From the NCBI GenBank assembly GCA_019636515.1, contig JAHBXI010000001.1:372001-436000 (forward strand): a stretch of DNA of 64,000 bases. The letters run 5' to 3'. Source of the DNA: Phycisphaeraceae bacterium (GTDB taxonomy: Bacteria; Planctomycetota; Phycisphaerae; Phycisphaerales; UBA1924). Both the position numbers and the translations under genes were made by a program. Below, in pieces: positions 35,977 through 46,057 of the stretch. The notes under the pieces were generated by a model. It made no database searches. It had not been told where the DNA came from and was given only the letters and a program-made list of their open reading frames with translations. Position 1 is the stretch's first letter; the number at the start of each line of letters is the position of its first letter.

Positions 35977-37742
35977 CGTGCATCCTCCATGGCAAAGGCC
36001 GGGGCCGCGCCCACGGTCAGAACATGCTCAAAGACCCTCTCGGTAAGACGCGCGGACTGGTCCGCGTACGGGTACTGGGATCCGGGCCTGAGTTCTCCGG
36101 CCGTCCAGGCACGGCGCAGTTCGACCCCCAGCGACAAGGCCCACGGGGCGTAGGCGGATCCCTCTCGCCGCGAGAGAGCATCAAGGGCCACCGCCGCAAG
36201 ACCGATTCGATACTGCGACACCAGGCGCAGCGCGTGCTCGGCAAGGTCCTCGCTCGGGCACCCCGCGTACGCGTCGGAGAGCGGGCCGGCGACCACCCGA
36301 TCGGCCCAGGGTCCGTCGATCGCGTCCATCGCCACCTGGGCCATCGACTCGACGTTGTACACGAAGAAGCGGGGATCAACCCCGTCATCCTCCAGCAGGC
36401 GCCGGTACTCGTCGAGCCACATGGACATCACCCCGATGTTCCTTCCGTACGACGCCGCGTAGATATTGTACTTGAGCCGGGCACGCGCCAGGTGACCCCG
36501 AGACGAGCGGACTTCATCGACCGTGTACGCCCGCGTCCTGGCCCCGGCCACCCGCCGGTCGATCGCCACGTAGATCCCGTTCAGGCGGCCCAGAGCCTCC
36601 CGGACAAGCACCCCGTCTCGCTCGTCGGACGAAGCGGCGTCGCTCGCCTCCGCCGTGTCGATCGACGCCTCGAACAAGCCCACGCCGCCGGACAAGACCG
36701 TGACTCCCGCCGGGGACCAGCGCCCGTTCACCCGCTCGACCTCGATCGAGACTTCCCGGCCTCCGGAGAGGTGCTCGACCTCCATCGCCGGAACATACGT
36801 CTCGGTGAGCACGCGCCCGTCGGGATAGTCACGCCGGATCTGGAACGGGATCGGTGACTCGTGGTGGAGGCGGGTCGGGCGCTGATTGATCGAGACGATC
36901 GCGCGATCGTCGGAGATCGACCCGACCGACACCTCTCGCACCGGGCGGCCGTCGAATCGCTCGACGCTCCAGGATCCGGCCGGCGGGTCGTCGCGCCCGA
37001 CCGACGACGCGCGGCCCGGAACCGACCCCGGTATCAGTTTGTACCGGAGCGTGTCGAAGACCGCGTACGTGAACTCGGGATTGTTGAACACGACGTCGCG
37101 CTGCCCGGCCGATTCCTCCGCCAGGAACCTCGCCCCTCCCTGATCCAGGATCTGAAGCCGGGAAGGACTCCAGCGGATGATCAGCCGCTCGGGATGAAGC
37201 GGGAACGCCAGGGCACGGTTCGCCAGGTACGGCTCGTAGTACCGCACCGTGACGTCGCCCGATCCGGGAGCAACATCCCCCCGCACCCACAGCATCAACG
37301 GGTAATCCTCGCACGACGGGGCCTGCCAGGCCATCCTCGCCGAGAATCGGCGGGCCGCCGTCGCATCACCGAGCCCCCCGCCCCCGTCGTCGGATGGACC
37401 CTGGACCCGCCACGGGTCGTACGCCCCGTCGCGGTACTCCTGCGCGGGGAGGGACCACCACTCCCACACCGGCCGGCTCCCCACGTCCTCGAGCGTCAGG
37501 ATCGTGGCCAGGAACGTGTCAACCGCTTCCTTGGTCTGAAGCAGGCGGGTGCGATCGGCCTTCGCGAAATCACCCATCAGGTTCCCGCGGATCATCTCCG
37601 CCTTCTCGTCCACGAACCGATCGACCTGGGCCGCGGACCGCCGGTCATCATCCGGCGGATGGCCCGCCCCCAGGCCAAACAGCCCGGAGATGGCGGTCAC
37701 GACAACGAGAACCCGGTACGACGATGGCATCTTGCGTGGCAT
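35973..37742 (-). CDS. Exported protein of unknown function
   Basis: The 589-residue product starts at MPRKMPSSYRVLVV (37742), with AGGAGG 5-6 bases before the ATG. A signal peptide precedes GAGHPPDDDRR. I do not recognise a family. The middle is beta-rich (DVTVRYYEPYLANRALAFPL, WSVERFDGRPVREVSVGSIS), suggesting a mixed beta domain, and the C-terminal 150 residues are helical. It is coupled to 35020 and lies 65 bases downstream of the FG-GAP protein, so all three probably work together at the cell surface. Confidence 0.65.
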   Translation of the reverse strand: MPRKMPSSYRVLVVVTAISGLFGLGAGHPPDDDRRSAAQVDRFVDEKAEMIRGNLMGDFAKADRTRLLQTKEAVDTFLATILTLEDVGSRPVWEWWSLPAQEYRDGAYDPWRVQGPSDDGGGGLGDATAARRFSARMAWQAPSCEDYPLMLWVRGDVAPGSGDVTVRYYEPYLANRALAFPLHPERLIIRWSPSRLQILDQGGARFLAEESAGQRDVVFNNPEFTYAVFDTLRYKLIPGSVPGRASSVGRDDPPAGSWSVERFDGRPVREVSVGSISDDRAIVSINQRPTRLHHESPIPFQIRRDYPDGRVLTETYVPAMEVEHLSGGREVSIEVERVNGRWSPAGVTVLSGGVGLFEASIDTAEASDAASSDERDGVLVREALGRLNGIYVAIDRRVAGARTRAYTVDEVRSSRGHLARARLKYNIYAASYGRNIGVMSMWLDEYRRLLEDDGVDPRFFVYNVESMAQVAMDAIDGPWADRVVAGPLSDAYAGCPSEDLAEHALRLVSQYRIGLAAVALDALSRREGSAYAPWALSLGVELRRAWTAGELRPGSQYPYADQSARLTERVFEHVLTVGAAPAFAMEDAR

Positions 37743-37807
37743 GGGATCCTCCTGATGGAAAGGGCGGGCACGGGCTGTCGCCCGCGACCGCCTGGTTGAT
37801 GGGAGTG

Positions 37808-39874
37808 TCAGTTCACGCGGAGCATCGCCTGAGAGGAGGCGCTCCAACTCACCGAGCCGGGGCTTCCCCAAGTGCCCGAGCCCGACGCCGCGACCGAGCC
37901 CGCGTGGCTGATCGTGTACGCCGTCGCGGTGCAGTTGTTGTTGTACGTACGACCCTGGGCCACCGAGTACGACGCGGTGCCGGCCTTGCTGCCCGTCCCG
38001 GCGATCGACCAACTCGAATGGCCGGAGTACGAGCCGGTCACCGTTGCCTGGTTGTCCGTGACCTGCGCGCCGGCGTTGCCGCTGATGTCCACCTTGCTGG
38101 TCCCGCTGTTGTACGCGGCGTCGAGAGAGAGAGAATGCATGTTCATCGTTGCCGAGGCGTTGCCGAGGGAACTGCACGAGGCGCTCCCGCTGGCCGACGC
38201 CGCCGCCGTGCAACTCGAATTGGCCCCGCACGTCACGGCCACCGCCTCGGATCCCCCGCCGCTGGCGGCGAGCGAGACGGCCCGGGCGCACACCGGCCCG
38301 GTGCCAACCCACCGGTTCGTCCGGCTGTAGTTCCATGAGGCCGAAGACGTGGCGCTCGATGAGAAACTATGGCTGAATATCGACCATGCGCAGACACCGT
38401 CGCCGTGGACCGAAGCCGATCCACTCCCCGCCGCGGGGTTCGCGGATCCATTGTGATACCCCGACCCGTGACCGACTTCCCATCCAAAGCCATTCGTGAT
38501 CTTGAAATAGCCCGTGCTGTTTCCGTTCACATTCTTGGTGCTGTTGTTCTCCTTGTCCTGCCAACTGCCCGGGCCGCAGCAGATGTTCCGGCAGTCTCTC
38601 GCCTGGCCGGGGGGGCAGTCCTGGCACTTGGTCTGCGCCGCCTGCACGGCCCGCTCGTCCGAGGACATCCCCGAGTACGACTCGTAGTCGAAGAACGCGA
38701 CGCGCCCGGTCGTCATCGCCAGGTACTGGTTGAGCAGCGCGGCATCGCCATCCATGCTCTCGCCGCTCGACGCCGCCGAGATCACGAAGGCAAGGTCCTG
38801 CTCGTCGACAAAGCCGTTGCCATCCACGTCGCCGCTGAACGGCGAGCCGCCGACCGCGGCCTTGCCCATCGCCGAAAGCACCAGGTCCACGTCGTCGGCG
38901 TCAACCTTGAAGTCAAGGTCCACGTCGCCCTTGGGGTGCAGTCCGCCGGTCGCCACGAACGACACCTGCTTCCCGGCCGCGTCGAACGTGGTGCGAGTGA
39001 TCACCGGGGCTTCTCCGCCCGAGACGGTGTACGTCACCACGTCGATCCGAACGACCGCGTCCACCACCACGTCCACGCTGATCACGCAGTCGTCGATGGC
39101 GATGGACACGAGCCGGTCCCCGACGCCGGCTCGCAACGCCGACCCGGAGAAGATCTCCACGACGCCCGCGTGCGACGAGCCGATCGCCACGTCCCCGACG
39201 CCGTCCCCGTCCACGTCACCCACCAACTTGATGAATGAGCCGAACCCGTCGTCGGCCTTGGCCGCGGTCAGCGTGGCCAGCGTCGCCCCCGTCCCCGACG
39301 CCACGAAGGAAACCGACGAACGCCCGCTCACCGCCACGATCGGCACGCTCCCGCCCAGCGTCCCCACCCCGGCCACGTTCAACCCGGACAGCGAGCCCGA
39401 CGCCCCGGTGAACGAGCCCAGCGGAGCCCCGTCAATCCCCGAGTAGAAATACACCGCCCCCGAACCCCCGCCCGCCAGGGGCGCGCCGACGGCAAGGTCC
39501 GGGATGCCGTCACCGTTGAGGTCCCCCGCGCTCCCGGCGGAGAAGCCAAAGAGGTCGTTCGACGCGCCGCTGGAGACCGTGTACCCGCCTCCGACCCCGC
39601 CGAACCAGACCGCGACCGATCCGATCCCGACGCCCTTGGGGTTGTAGTCCGGCGAACGCACGATCACGTCGGGCTTCGCGCTCCCGTCGCCGTTGAAATC
39701 GTACATGCCCGCGGGCCCGGCGCCGGGATCGACGCCCGTGTCCGGCGAGGCTCCGAAATCACCCGGCTGGAGTGCCGACCCGGCCGAGCACGCCAGGCAC
39801 AACGCCGCGCTTGCCCCTCCCATGGCCACGACGCGGGCGCACCGATTCCATCCACGATTTTCCGTGCGATTCAT
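37808..39874 (-). CDS. Secreted FG-GAP and dockerin repeat protein
   Basis: This 688-residue protein starts at MNRTENRGWNRCARVV (39874) with a signal peptide ending near SAGSALQ. FG-GAP-like calcium loops appear as DFNGDGSAKPDVIV, DLNGDGIPDLAVG and DVDGDGVGDVAIG. Around residues 310-400 a dockerin-like pair occurs, DVDLDFKVDADDVDLVL and DVDGNGFVDEQDLAFVI. The C-terminal 220 residues are Ser/Ala/Gly/Thr-rich and repetitive with scattered cysteines. The whole suggests a calcium-bound adhesin. It is the first gene of a three-gene block. Confidence 0.8.
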   Translation of the reverse strand: MNRTENRGWNRCARVVAMGGASAALCLACSAGSALQPGDFGASPDTGVDPGAGPAGMYDFNGDGSAKPDVIVRSPDYNPKGVGIGSVAVWFGGVGGGYTVSSGASNDLFGFSAGSAGDLNGDGIPDLAVGAPLAGGGSGAVYFYSGIDGAPLGSFTGASGSLSGLNVAGVGTLGGSVPIVAVSGRSSVSFVASGTGATLATLTAAKADDGFGSFIKLVGDVDGDGVGDVAIGSSHAGVVEIFSGSALRAGVGDRLVSIAIDDCVISVDVVVDAVVRIDVVTYTVSGGEAPVITRTTFDAAGKQVSFVATGGLHPKGDVDLDFKVDADDVDLVLSAMGKAAVGGSPFSGDVDGNGFVDEQDLAFVISAASSGESMDGDAALLNQYLAMTTGRVAFFDYESYSGMSSDERAVQAAQTKCQDCPPGQARDCRNICCGPGSWQDKENNSTKNVNGNSTGYFKITNGFGWEVGHGSGYHNGSANPAAGSGSASVHGDGVCAWSIFSHSFSSSATSSASWNYSRTNRWVGTGPVCARAVSLAASGGGSEAVAVTCGANSSCTAAASASGSASCSSLGNASATMNMHSLSLDAAYNSGTSKVDISGNAGAQVTDNQATVTGSYSGHSSWSIAGTGSKAGTASYSVAQGRTYNNNCTATAYTISHAGSVAASGSGTWGSPGSVSWSASSQAMLRVN

Positions 39875-40345
39875 ACCATCCCCTTTCGCGTAATTGCACA
39901 ACGACTCGGGATCTCGCCGCGAACACCGCGGCGCCCGATGAAACGAAACTAAATAATATATTCTACACCAAAGAGTGCGAATCAGAAAACATACATGATT
40001 GCTTGAAACCCCCACGAGCGGAACTTGGCTCGACAAAAACCTATCGGCCCCGATCGTTGCGGGACACCACAAGATATTTGTCGTTCGGACGCCGCCATCC
40101 ACAACTCCTTGCATTGACGGCACCTACCGGCGCGCGATTTTTGTCAATTCTCGTCGCGGCGGCGGCCGACGGATCGACGCCCTCTCCCTTTCACCGCGTC
40201 TCCATCACGGCTCCCCACACGCCCGCCGCGCCGGAGATGGGCCACGGATTCCAAGCATTTGCCCGCTTCTGGCCGATACATCCAACGTCGGTGGATACCG
40301 ACGGAGTTGTCACAGGCCGGGGCGCTCCCGGGCAGGAGGCCGTAC
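39875..40345. other. AT-rich divergent intergenic region
   Basis: These 471 bases separate the FG-GAP gene from the plus-strand lipoprotein gene and must hold both promoters. The segment 39940-40010 is very AT-rich (CTAAATAATATATTCTAC). No promoter elements can be fixed with confidence, and no extra gene is supported. AGGAGG at 40334-40339 is the ribosome binding site of the lipoprotein gene. Confidence 0.45.
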
Positions 40346-41515
40346 ATGCCGACGATTTGCTTCCCGAAAGCATGGTCATGGGTAGTCGCTGGACTTTGTC
40401 TCGCCGGTGGCTGTTCGGCCCCCAGGCCCTCCAATGACGCCGCCGGATCGGGTCCTTCCCCTTCCAGCACCACGGATTCCCTTGTCGATTCACCCGGAGC
40501 GGGGGCCGCCACCACGAGCCACGCCGGCGGCGAACACCTCCCCGCGGGCGAGGCGCCCAGGCGTGCCGCCCGCGCCGACGGCGATCCAGTCACCGCCGCC
40601 GATTCGCACGCCTCCGCATCCGCTCCGCCGCTCGCTCCCGATGCCGCCGGGGGACCTCACCCGAATCCACCCCTCGCGACCGCGCCCTCCCCCGGAACCC
40701 CCGGAACCCCCGGAGCCACCGGAGCCACGAGCGCTTCGGTCGCCGAGCGTCGGGCGGTGATCGCCGAAGAACTGCGCTCGCTGATGGCCGATCCGCCCAA
40801 CCCCGCCGAGGATCCCCTCCGCGCCGCCCTCGCGATCGCCGCGCTGGATGCGATCGTGATGCCACCCTCGGCGGGGAAGGCCTCCCCGGTCCTGGCCTTT
40901 CTTTCTCCCGCCGAACGGCGGGTGGCCGAGAGCCTCGCGGCCGCGCTCCGGGGCGTTGACCAGGCCGCCCGCCGTCACGCCGAACCCGCGGAGTTCGCCC
41001 GCGTGCTGTCCGATGCGGCCGACGCCATCCACGTCGCCTCATCCCTGCGAATCACCCACGCGGGACTCTGCCGCCGCGTCGAGTCTTTCGGCCGGTACGA
41101 CCCGTTCCCGACGACGGCGTTTCTCGCGGGGCGCGCGCACAAGGCGATCGTGTACGTCGAACTCGATCGTTTTTCCTCGCGCCCACCCTCCGCCGGTGAC
41201 GGCCCGGCCGCGCAGGGCATGGCGTGGGTCGTCGAACTCACGCAGGAACTCGAACTCATCCACGACGCCGACGGTCGCCGCCAGTGGTATCGCCCGCCCC
41301 AGGCCGTGCTCGACGCCTCCATGACACGCCGGCGGGATTTCTACCTTGTCAACACCATCGACCTTCCGGCGACGCTCACCGTCGGGGCCTACTCCCTCAA
41401 GGTGGTCATCAGGGACAAGGCCACCGGCGCCACCGACGAACGGGTGATCCCTTTGCAGGTCATCGCCGACGCCAGCGCCCTGACGGGTAACAGGCCAGGC
41501 GCATCGGAACGCTAA
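40346..41515 (+). CDS. Lipoprotein of unknown function
   Basis: AGGAGG 6 bases upstream fixes the start (MPTICFPKAWSWVV), giving 389 residues. A lipobox (LAGGC) ends the signal at about residue 23. Residues 24-130 are Pro/Ser/Ala-rich and disordered. The rest is a compact domain with AERRVAESLAAALRGVDQAA and an Ig-like or PilZ-like beta part (YVELDRFSSRP, LTVGAYSLKVVIRDKATGAT). I do not recognise the family. It stands alone before clpC. Confidence 0.6.
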   Translation: MPTICFPKAWSWVVAGLCLAGGCSAPRPSNDAAGSGPSPSSTTDSLVDSPGAGAATTSHAGGEHLPAGEAPRRAARADGDPVTAADSHASASAPPLAPDAAGGPHPNPPLATAPSPGTPGTPGATGATSASVAERRAVIAEELRSLMADPPNPAEDPLRAALAIAALDAIVMPPSAGKASPVLAFLSPAERRVAESLAAALRGVDQAARRHAEPAEFARVLSDAADAIHVASSLRITHAGLCRRVESFGRYDPFPTTAFLAGRAHKAIVYVELDRFSSRPPSAGDGPAAQGMAWVVELTQELELIHDADGRRQWYRPPQAVLDASMTRRRDFYLVNTIDLPATLTVGAYSLKVVIRDKATGATDERVIPLQVIADASALTGNRPGASER

Positions 41516-41944
41516 GGCCGTGGGATACCGGTCGAGGTTCGCCCTCTTGACGGCGACTGCCATCCGGGCAGCCCGCGGCGGACTTCAGCGGACATGACCC
41601 GCCTGCCGGCCCCGTGTGTTGACCTCGCACCGGGCGGCTTGGCGATGCGACACGCTCCGCCGGGGTTGCCGGGGATTTCCCCAAGCGGCATGGCACGTGC
41701 TACCCAGAGTTACCGGCCGGGTCATCCGTCCATGACCCGAGGGGCGTATGGTCTTTGGGAGGGTCCGGGCCCGCGACGATGTTCCTGTTCTTGCACGAAT
41801 GAGGGTTCAGGGCAAATTGCCCATGCTGGAATCGATGGACGGGGTCGAGAAGACCGAAATTGACTCTTCTGCGAACCCCACGGGCACCGACGGGCGAACC
41901 ATACATGCGGACCTGCACAGGTCCGAGAAATGCGGGAGGCTCTG
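41516..41944. promoter_or_regulatory. Upstream region of clpC
   Basis: These 429 bases lie before the clpC start. GGGTCAT and ATGACCC (41719-41725, 41732-41738) form a 7-pair inverted repeat around CCGTCC. No CtsR or CIRCE box is recognisable, and TTGACT at 41860 has no good -10 partner. GGGAGG at 41934-41939 is the ribosome binding site of clpC. A frame of 65 codons inside the region looks non-coding. Confidence 0.4.
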
Positions 41945-44614
41945 ATGTTTGAACGCTTCACCGATCGCGCGCGCAAGGTCATGGCCCTGGCGAACCAGGA
42001 GGCCCAGCGCTTCAACCACGAGTACATAGGCACCGAGCACATCCTGCTTGGCCTGGTGAAGGAAGGATCGGGAGTCGGGGCCAACGTCCTGAAAAACCTC
42101 GACGTTGACCTGCGCAAGGTCCGCCTGGAAGTCGAGCGTCTTGTGAAGGCCGGTCCTGAGATGGTCACGATGGGCCGTCTGCCCCAGACCCCCCGCGCCA
42201 AGAAGGTGATCGAGTACGCGATCGAAGAGGCCCGGAACCTGAACCACAACTACGTCGGGACCGAGCACCTGCTGCTGGGGCTGCTGCGCGAGCACGACGG
42301 GGTCGCCGCCCAGGTCCTGATGAACCTGAACCTGAAACTCGAGGAAGTCCGCGAGGAGGTCCTGAACCTGCTTGGCGCGGGCCAGGGCAACGAGGAGGGC
42401 GGCACGGGCGGATCTTCATCCGAGCCGTCCGGCCCGGGCGCGGCGGGCCCGATCGGGTCGAGCGCCGGCCCGGCATCCAAGGGCAAGAGCAAGACCCCGG
42501 CGCTGGACAGTTTCGGCCGTGACCTGACCGAACTGGCCAAGGAGTCGCAACTCGACCCGGTCATCGGGCGTCAGAACGAGATCGAGCGTGTCGTGCAGGT
42601 GCTGTGCCGCCGGACCAAGAACAACCCGGTCCTGCTGGGGGAGGCGGGCGTCGGCAAGACCGCGATCGTCGAGGGCCTGGCGCAGCGGATCATCAACGGG
42701 GAGGTCCCCGAGATCCTTCACGAGAAGCGGCTGGTCGTGCTCGACCTGGCGATGATGGTCGCCGGCACCAAGTACCGCGGGCAGTTCGAGGAGCGCATCA
42801 AGGCGGTGATGAACGAGGTCCGCCGCGCCAAGAACGTCGTGCTGTTCATCGACGAACTGCACACGCTGGTCGGCGCGGGCGGCGCCGAGGGAGCGATCGA
42901 CGCCTCGAACGTGCTCAAGCCGGCCCTGGCGCGCGGCGAGATCCAGTGCATCGGGGCCACCACGTTCGACGAGTACCGCAAGTACATCGAGAAGGACGCG
43001 GCCCTGGCACGCCGGTTCCAGGCGATCACCGTTGATCCTCCCAGCAGCGACCAGACCGTCGAGATCATCAAGGGCCTGCGCGACAAGTACGAGCAGCACC
43101 ACCGGGTGCGCATCACCGACGACGCGATCAAGGCCGCCGTGGACCTCTCCGGCCGCTACATCACCGGCCGCGTCCAGCCCGACAAGTCCATCGACGTCAT
43201 CGACGAGGCCGGCGCCCGGGTGCGCATCCGCTCCATGACCAAGCCGCCGGACCTGGCCGAGATCGAGGCCGACATCGAGCGCCTGAGCGTCGAGAAGGAC
43301 GAGGCGGTCAAGGCCGCGGACTACGAGCGGGCCGCGGAACTGCGCGACAAGGCCGAGCAATTCCGCAAGAAAAAGGAAGAGATCCAGAAGCAGTGGCGGG
43401 CCAAGGCGCAGGAGATCGACGGCGTGGTCGACGAGGACGTCGTCGCCGAGGTCGTCAGCAAGATGACCGGCGTGCCGCTCAAGCGACTGGAGAAGGAAGA
43501 GGCCCAGCGCCTGCTGGACCTGGAGAAGGAACTGCACAAGAAGGTGATCAGCCAGGAGGAGGCCATCAAGGCCATCTCCAAGTCGATCCGCCGTGCCCGC
43601 GCGGGTCTCAAGGACCCCAAGCGGCCGATGGGCTCGTTCATCTTCATCGGCCCGTCGGGCGTGGGCAAGACCCTGCTGAGCAAGGCCCTGGCCGAGTTCA
43701 TGTTCGGGGACGAAGAGGCCCTGGTCCACCTCGACATGTCCGAGTACATGGAGAAGCACAACGTCTCCCGGCTGGTCGGGGCTCCCCCCGGATACGTCGG
43801 CTACGAGGAAGGCGGCCAACTCACCGAGAGGATCCGCCGCCGCCCCTACTCGGTCGTCCTGCTCGACGAGGTCGAGAAGGCCCACCCCGACGTCTTCAAC
43901 ATGCTCCTGCAGATCATGGAGGAAGGACGCCTCACCGACTCGTTCGGCCGCAACGTCGATTTCCGCAACACCGTCCTCATCATGACCAGCAACATCGGGG
44001 CCGACCTCATCAAGGGAGGCGCCGGCTTCGGGTTCGGAAAACGCACCGAGTCCTCCGACTTTGACAACATCAAGTCCATCCTCATGAAGGAGGTCGAGCG
44101 CTTCTTCCGCCCCGAGTTCATCAACCGCCTCGACGACATCATCGTCTTCCGCCCACTCACCAGGGAAGACCTCACCCGCATCGTCGATTACGAGGTGGGC
44201 AAGGTCTCCAAGCGGCTGGTCGCCCAGGGCTTTGTCCTCGAACTCGACCAGCCCGCCAAGGACTTCCTGATCGAGAAGGGGTACAACCCCGACTACGGCG
44301 CTCGCCCGCTTCGCCGGGCCATCGGTACCTACGTCGAGGACCCGCTCTCGGAGATGCTCCTCACCGGCGACACCAAGCCCGGGTCCACGATCGCCGTGAC
44401 CCGCCGAAACGACGCCGACGGCAAGGCCGAGGAACACCTGTTCTTCGACTCCAGGACACCGGACGCCTCGCCCGAGTCCTCCGCCACCCCGGGAGGGGGC
44501 GCGGCGGCGGGGGGAACCGGGGGAGCCGGGGGAGCCGGAGGAACCGGGGGCGGCAACGGGTCGGGCAACTCCGACGGGGACAAGGCCGTCGGAGCCGGCG
44601 CGGGATCGACCTGA
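41945..44614 (+). CDS. clpC: ATP-dependent Clp protease ATP-binding subunit ClpC
   Basis: The AAA+ unfoldase feeds substrates to ClpP. The start at 41945 ([12 protein letters not shown]) is supported by GGGAGG upstream. The 889-residue protein has two Clp-N repeats (1-145), AAA1 with GEAGVGKT at about 232, a UVR motif ([20 protein letters not shown], about 455) and AAA2 with GPSGVGKT at about 569. [20 protein letters not shown] precedes AAA2 as usual. The tail after about residue 850 is a low-complexity Gly/Ala stretch that most ClpC proteins lack. No clpP or ctsR lies nearby. Confidence 0.95.
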   Translation: MFERFTDRARKVMALANQEAQRFNHEYIGTEHILLGLVKEGSGVGANVLKNLDVDLRKVRLEVERLVKAGPEMVTMGRLPQTPRAKKVIEYAIEEARNLNHNYVGTEHLLLGLLREHDGVAAQVLMNLNLKLEEVREEVLNLLGAGQGNEEGGTGGSSSEPSGPGAAGPIGSSAGPASKGKSKTPALDSFGRDLTELAKESQLDPVIGRQNEIERVVQVLCRRTKNNPVLLGEAGVGKTAIVEGLAQRIINGEVPEILHEKRLVVLDLAMMVAGTKYRGQFEERIKAVMNEVRRAKNVVLFIDELHTLVGAGGAEGAIDASNVLKPALARGEIQCIGATTFDEYRKYIEKDAALARRFQAITVDPPSSDQTVEIIKGLRDKYEQHHRVRITDDAIKAAVDLSGRYITGRVQPDKSIDVIDEAGARVRIRSMTKPPDLAEIEADIERLSVEKDEAVKAADYERAAELRDKAEQFRKKKEEIQKQWRAKAQEIDGVVDEDVVAEVVSKMTGVPLKRLEKEEAQRLLDLEKELHKKVISQEEAIKAISKSIRRARAGLKDPKRPMGSFIFIGPSGVGKTLLSKALAEFMFGDEEALVHLDMSEYMEKHNVSRLVGAPPGYVGYEEGGQLTERIRRRPYSVVLLDEVEKAHPDVFNMLLQIMEEGRLTDSFGRNVDFRNTVLIMTSNIGADLIKGGAGFGFGKRTESSDFDNIKSILMKEVERFFRPEFINRLDDIIVFRPLTREDLTRIVDYEVGKVSKRLVAQGFVLELDQPAKDFLIEKGYNPDYGARPLRRAIGTYVEDPLSEMLLTGDTKPGSTIAVTRRNDADGKAEEHLFFDSRTPDASPESSATPGGGAAAGGTGGAGGAGGTGGGNGSGNSDGDKAVGAGAGST

Positions 44615-44687
44615 CGAAGTTCACCCGGAGCACGAACCGAGTGGACCGGGCACGCTCGCCGACGGGCTTGACATGCCCGCGCCGTCG

Positions 44688-44734
44688 CCGATCCCCTCTG
44701 CCACCTCGGGAATGAACCCAAGCGCGGGGCCGGG
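44688..44734 (+). repeat. 47-bp direct repeat, left copy
   Basis: This sequence, which begins CCGATCCCCTCTGCCACC and ends GCGCGGGGCCGGG, recurs exactly at 47318-47364. The two copies enclose the methylase and nuclease genes. Bases flanking each copy differ, so the identity stops sharply. Confidence 0.95.
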
Positions 44735-44806
44735 CCGGGCCGGGTTTACTCGTACTTGCCGCTGCGAAGCCCGGATTGCTATCCTTGCGAAAGATCCGAG
44801 GTTCGC

Positions 44807-46048
44807 ATGGGACAGAGTGTTCGCGTGCGGGTTCGACTCGGCATACGGGAGCGGCGCATTTCTCGGAACACACGACTTGTCGCGGAATCTCGCCGATACC
44901 TGGTAACCACGGTTGCGCAGGCCCGAACGATCGTTTCCACATGGCTCCAGGCCATAGGTCTCCACAATGCGGTCCAGATTGGCCTCCCCGAGATCGATGA
45001 TCGACACCACATCTGGCGGGTTGGCCTGCGAAGCGGAAGGAGGACCACCATTGGCGAGGTGGTGATAGACGCGTACACGACCGAAGTTCTCGCCGATAAG
45101 ACGACCAAGCCGGACCTGCTTGAGACCCGCCTCCTTCAGAAGCCCGAGCCGGGAGCCGCACCGCTTCCACGCACTCCCGCGCCCTATTCGGTTTCCAAAC
45201 TCCGCAACACCATTGGCCAAGGCGACTGCACGGACCTGATCGATCAGATGCCCACCGGATCCGTCGACCTGATTTTCACCTCGCCTCCCTATTTCAACGC
45301 CCGTCCTGAGTACAGCGAATACGAGGTATACGAGCAGTATCTTCTCAAAATGCGGGGGGTCATCCGCCGGTGCTCCAGAGTGCTCTCCGAAGGTCGCTTC
45401 TTTGTAATGAATTCGTCCCCGGTACTTCTCCGACGGTCAAGTCGCAACGAAGCGTCGCGGCGCCTCGCTGTCCCGTTCGACCTTCATCGCGTCTTCATCG
45501 AGGAAGGCTTCGATTTTATCGACGACATCGTCTGGGTGAAACCGGAGGGCGCGGGCTGGGCCACGGGCCGGGGACGCCGGTTCGCCGCCGATCGCAATCC
45601 GTTGCAGTACAAGGCCGTTCCCGTCACCGAGTACGTCATGGTGTACCGGAAGCGCACCGATCGCCTGATCGATTGGCATATACGCAATCACCCCGACCCT
45701 CAATTGGTTCTTGACTCAAAAATCCCCGACGGATACGAAAAGACGAATGTGTGGCGCATACAACCATCCACCAGATCAGAGCATCCCGCGCCGTTCCCGA
45801 TTGCCCTAGCGGAGCGTGTAATTAAATATTACTCTTTCAAGGGAGATGTTGTTCTCGATCCGTTCGCCGGATCCGGAACGGTCGGAGCCGCGGCATCCCG
45901 GCTTGCCCGGCGATTCGTCCTGTTTGAAATCAACCCGGAGTACGTCAAACTCATGCAGTCGGACGTGGAAAACTGGCTGGGAAAAAACGCCGACCAAGTA
46001 CTCTGGATTGGATGCGAACCGCCGGCACCATCGCTCTGCCTTCTCTAA
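44807..46048 (+). CDS. DNA methyltransferase of a type II system (N4-cytosine or N6-adenine)
   Basis: It methylates DNA to protect it from the adjacent nuclease. The start at 44807 (MGQSVRVRVRLGIR) has GAGG 5 bases upstream; an earlier ATG at 44756 gives a longer form. The 413-residue protein has motif IV TSPPYF at about residue 158 before motif I DPFAGSGTVG at about 350, the beta-class order used by N4-cytosine and N6-adenine methylases. The TSPPY motif also appears in N4-cytosine enzymes. Residues 45-115 form an extra domain with HIWRVGLRSGRRTTIGEVVI that looks PepSY-like. Confidence 0.85.
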   Translation: MGQSVRVRVRLGIRERRISRNTRLVAESRRYLVTTVAQARTIVSTWLQAIGLHNAVQIGLPEIDDRHHIWRVGLRSGRRTTIGEVVIDAYTTEVLADKTTKPDLLETRLLQKPEPGAAPLPRTPAPYSVSKLRNTIGQGDCTDLIDQMPTGSVDLIFTSPPYFNARPEYSEYEVYEQYLLKMRGVIRRCSRVLSEGRFFVMNSSPVLLRRSSRNEASRRLAVPFDLHRVFIEEGFDFIDDIVWVKPEGAGWATGRGRRFAADRNPLQYKAVPVTEYVMVYRKRTDRLIDWHIRNHPDPQLVLDSKIPDGYEKTNVWRIQPSTRSEHPAPFPIALAERVIKYYSFKGDVVLDPFAGSGTVGAAASRLARRFVLFEINPEYVKLMQSDVENWLGKNADQVLWIGCEPPAPSLCLL

Positions 46049-46057
46049 AGCATCGAG

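Noticed and set aside
41748..41945. 65-codon frame before clpC
   Set aside because: It ends within the clpC ribosome binding site region and shows no coding character.
42416..44437. Long open frame opposite clpC
   Set aside because: The clpC protein matches its family along its length, and the antisense translation is Leu/Asp/Val-rich with no motif.
44688..44734. tRNA-like sequence in the 47-bp repeat (reverse strand GAGGTGGCAGAGG resembles a tRNA-Ser 5' end)
   Set aside because: No matching acceptor stem, anticodon arm or T-arm could be built on either strand at either copy.
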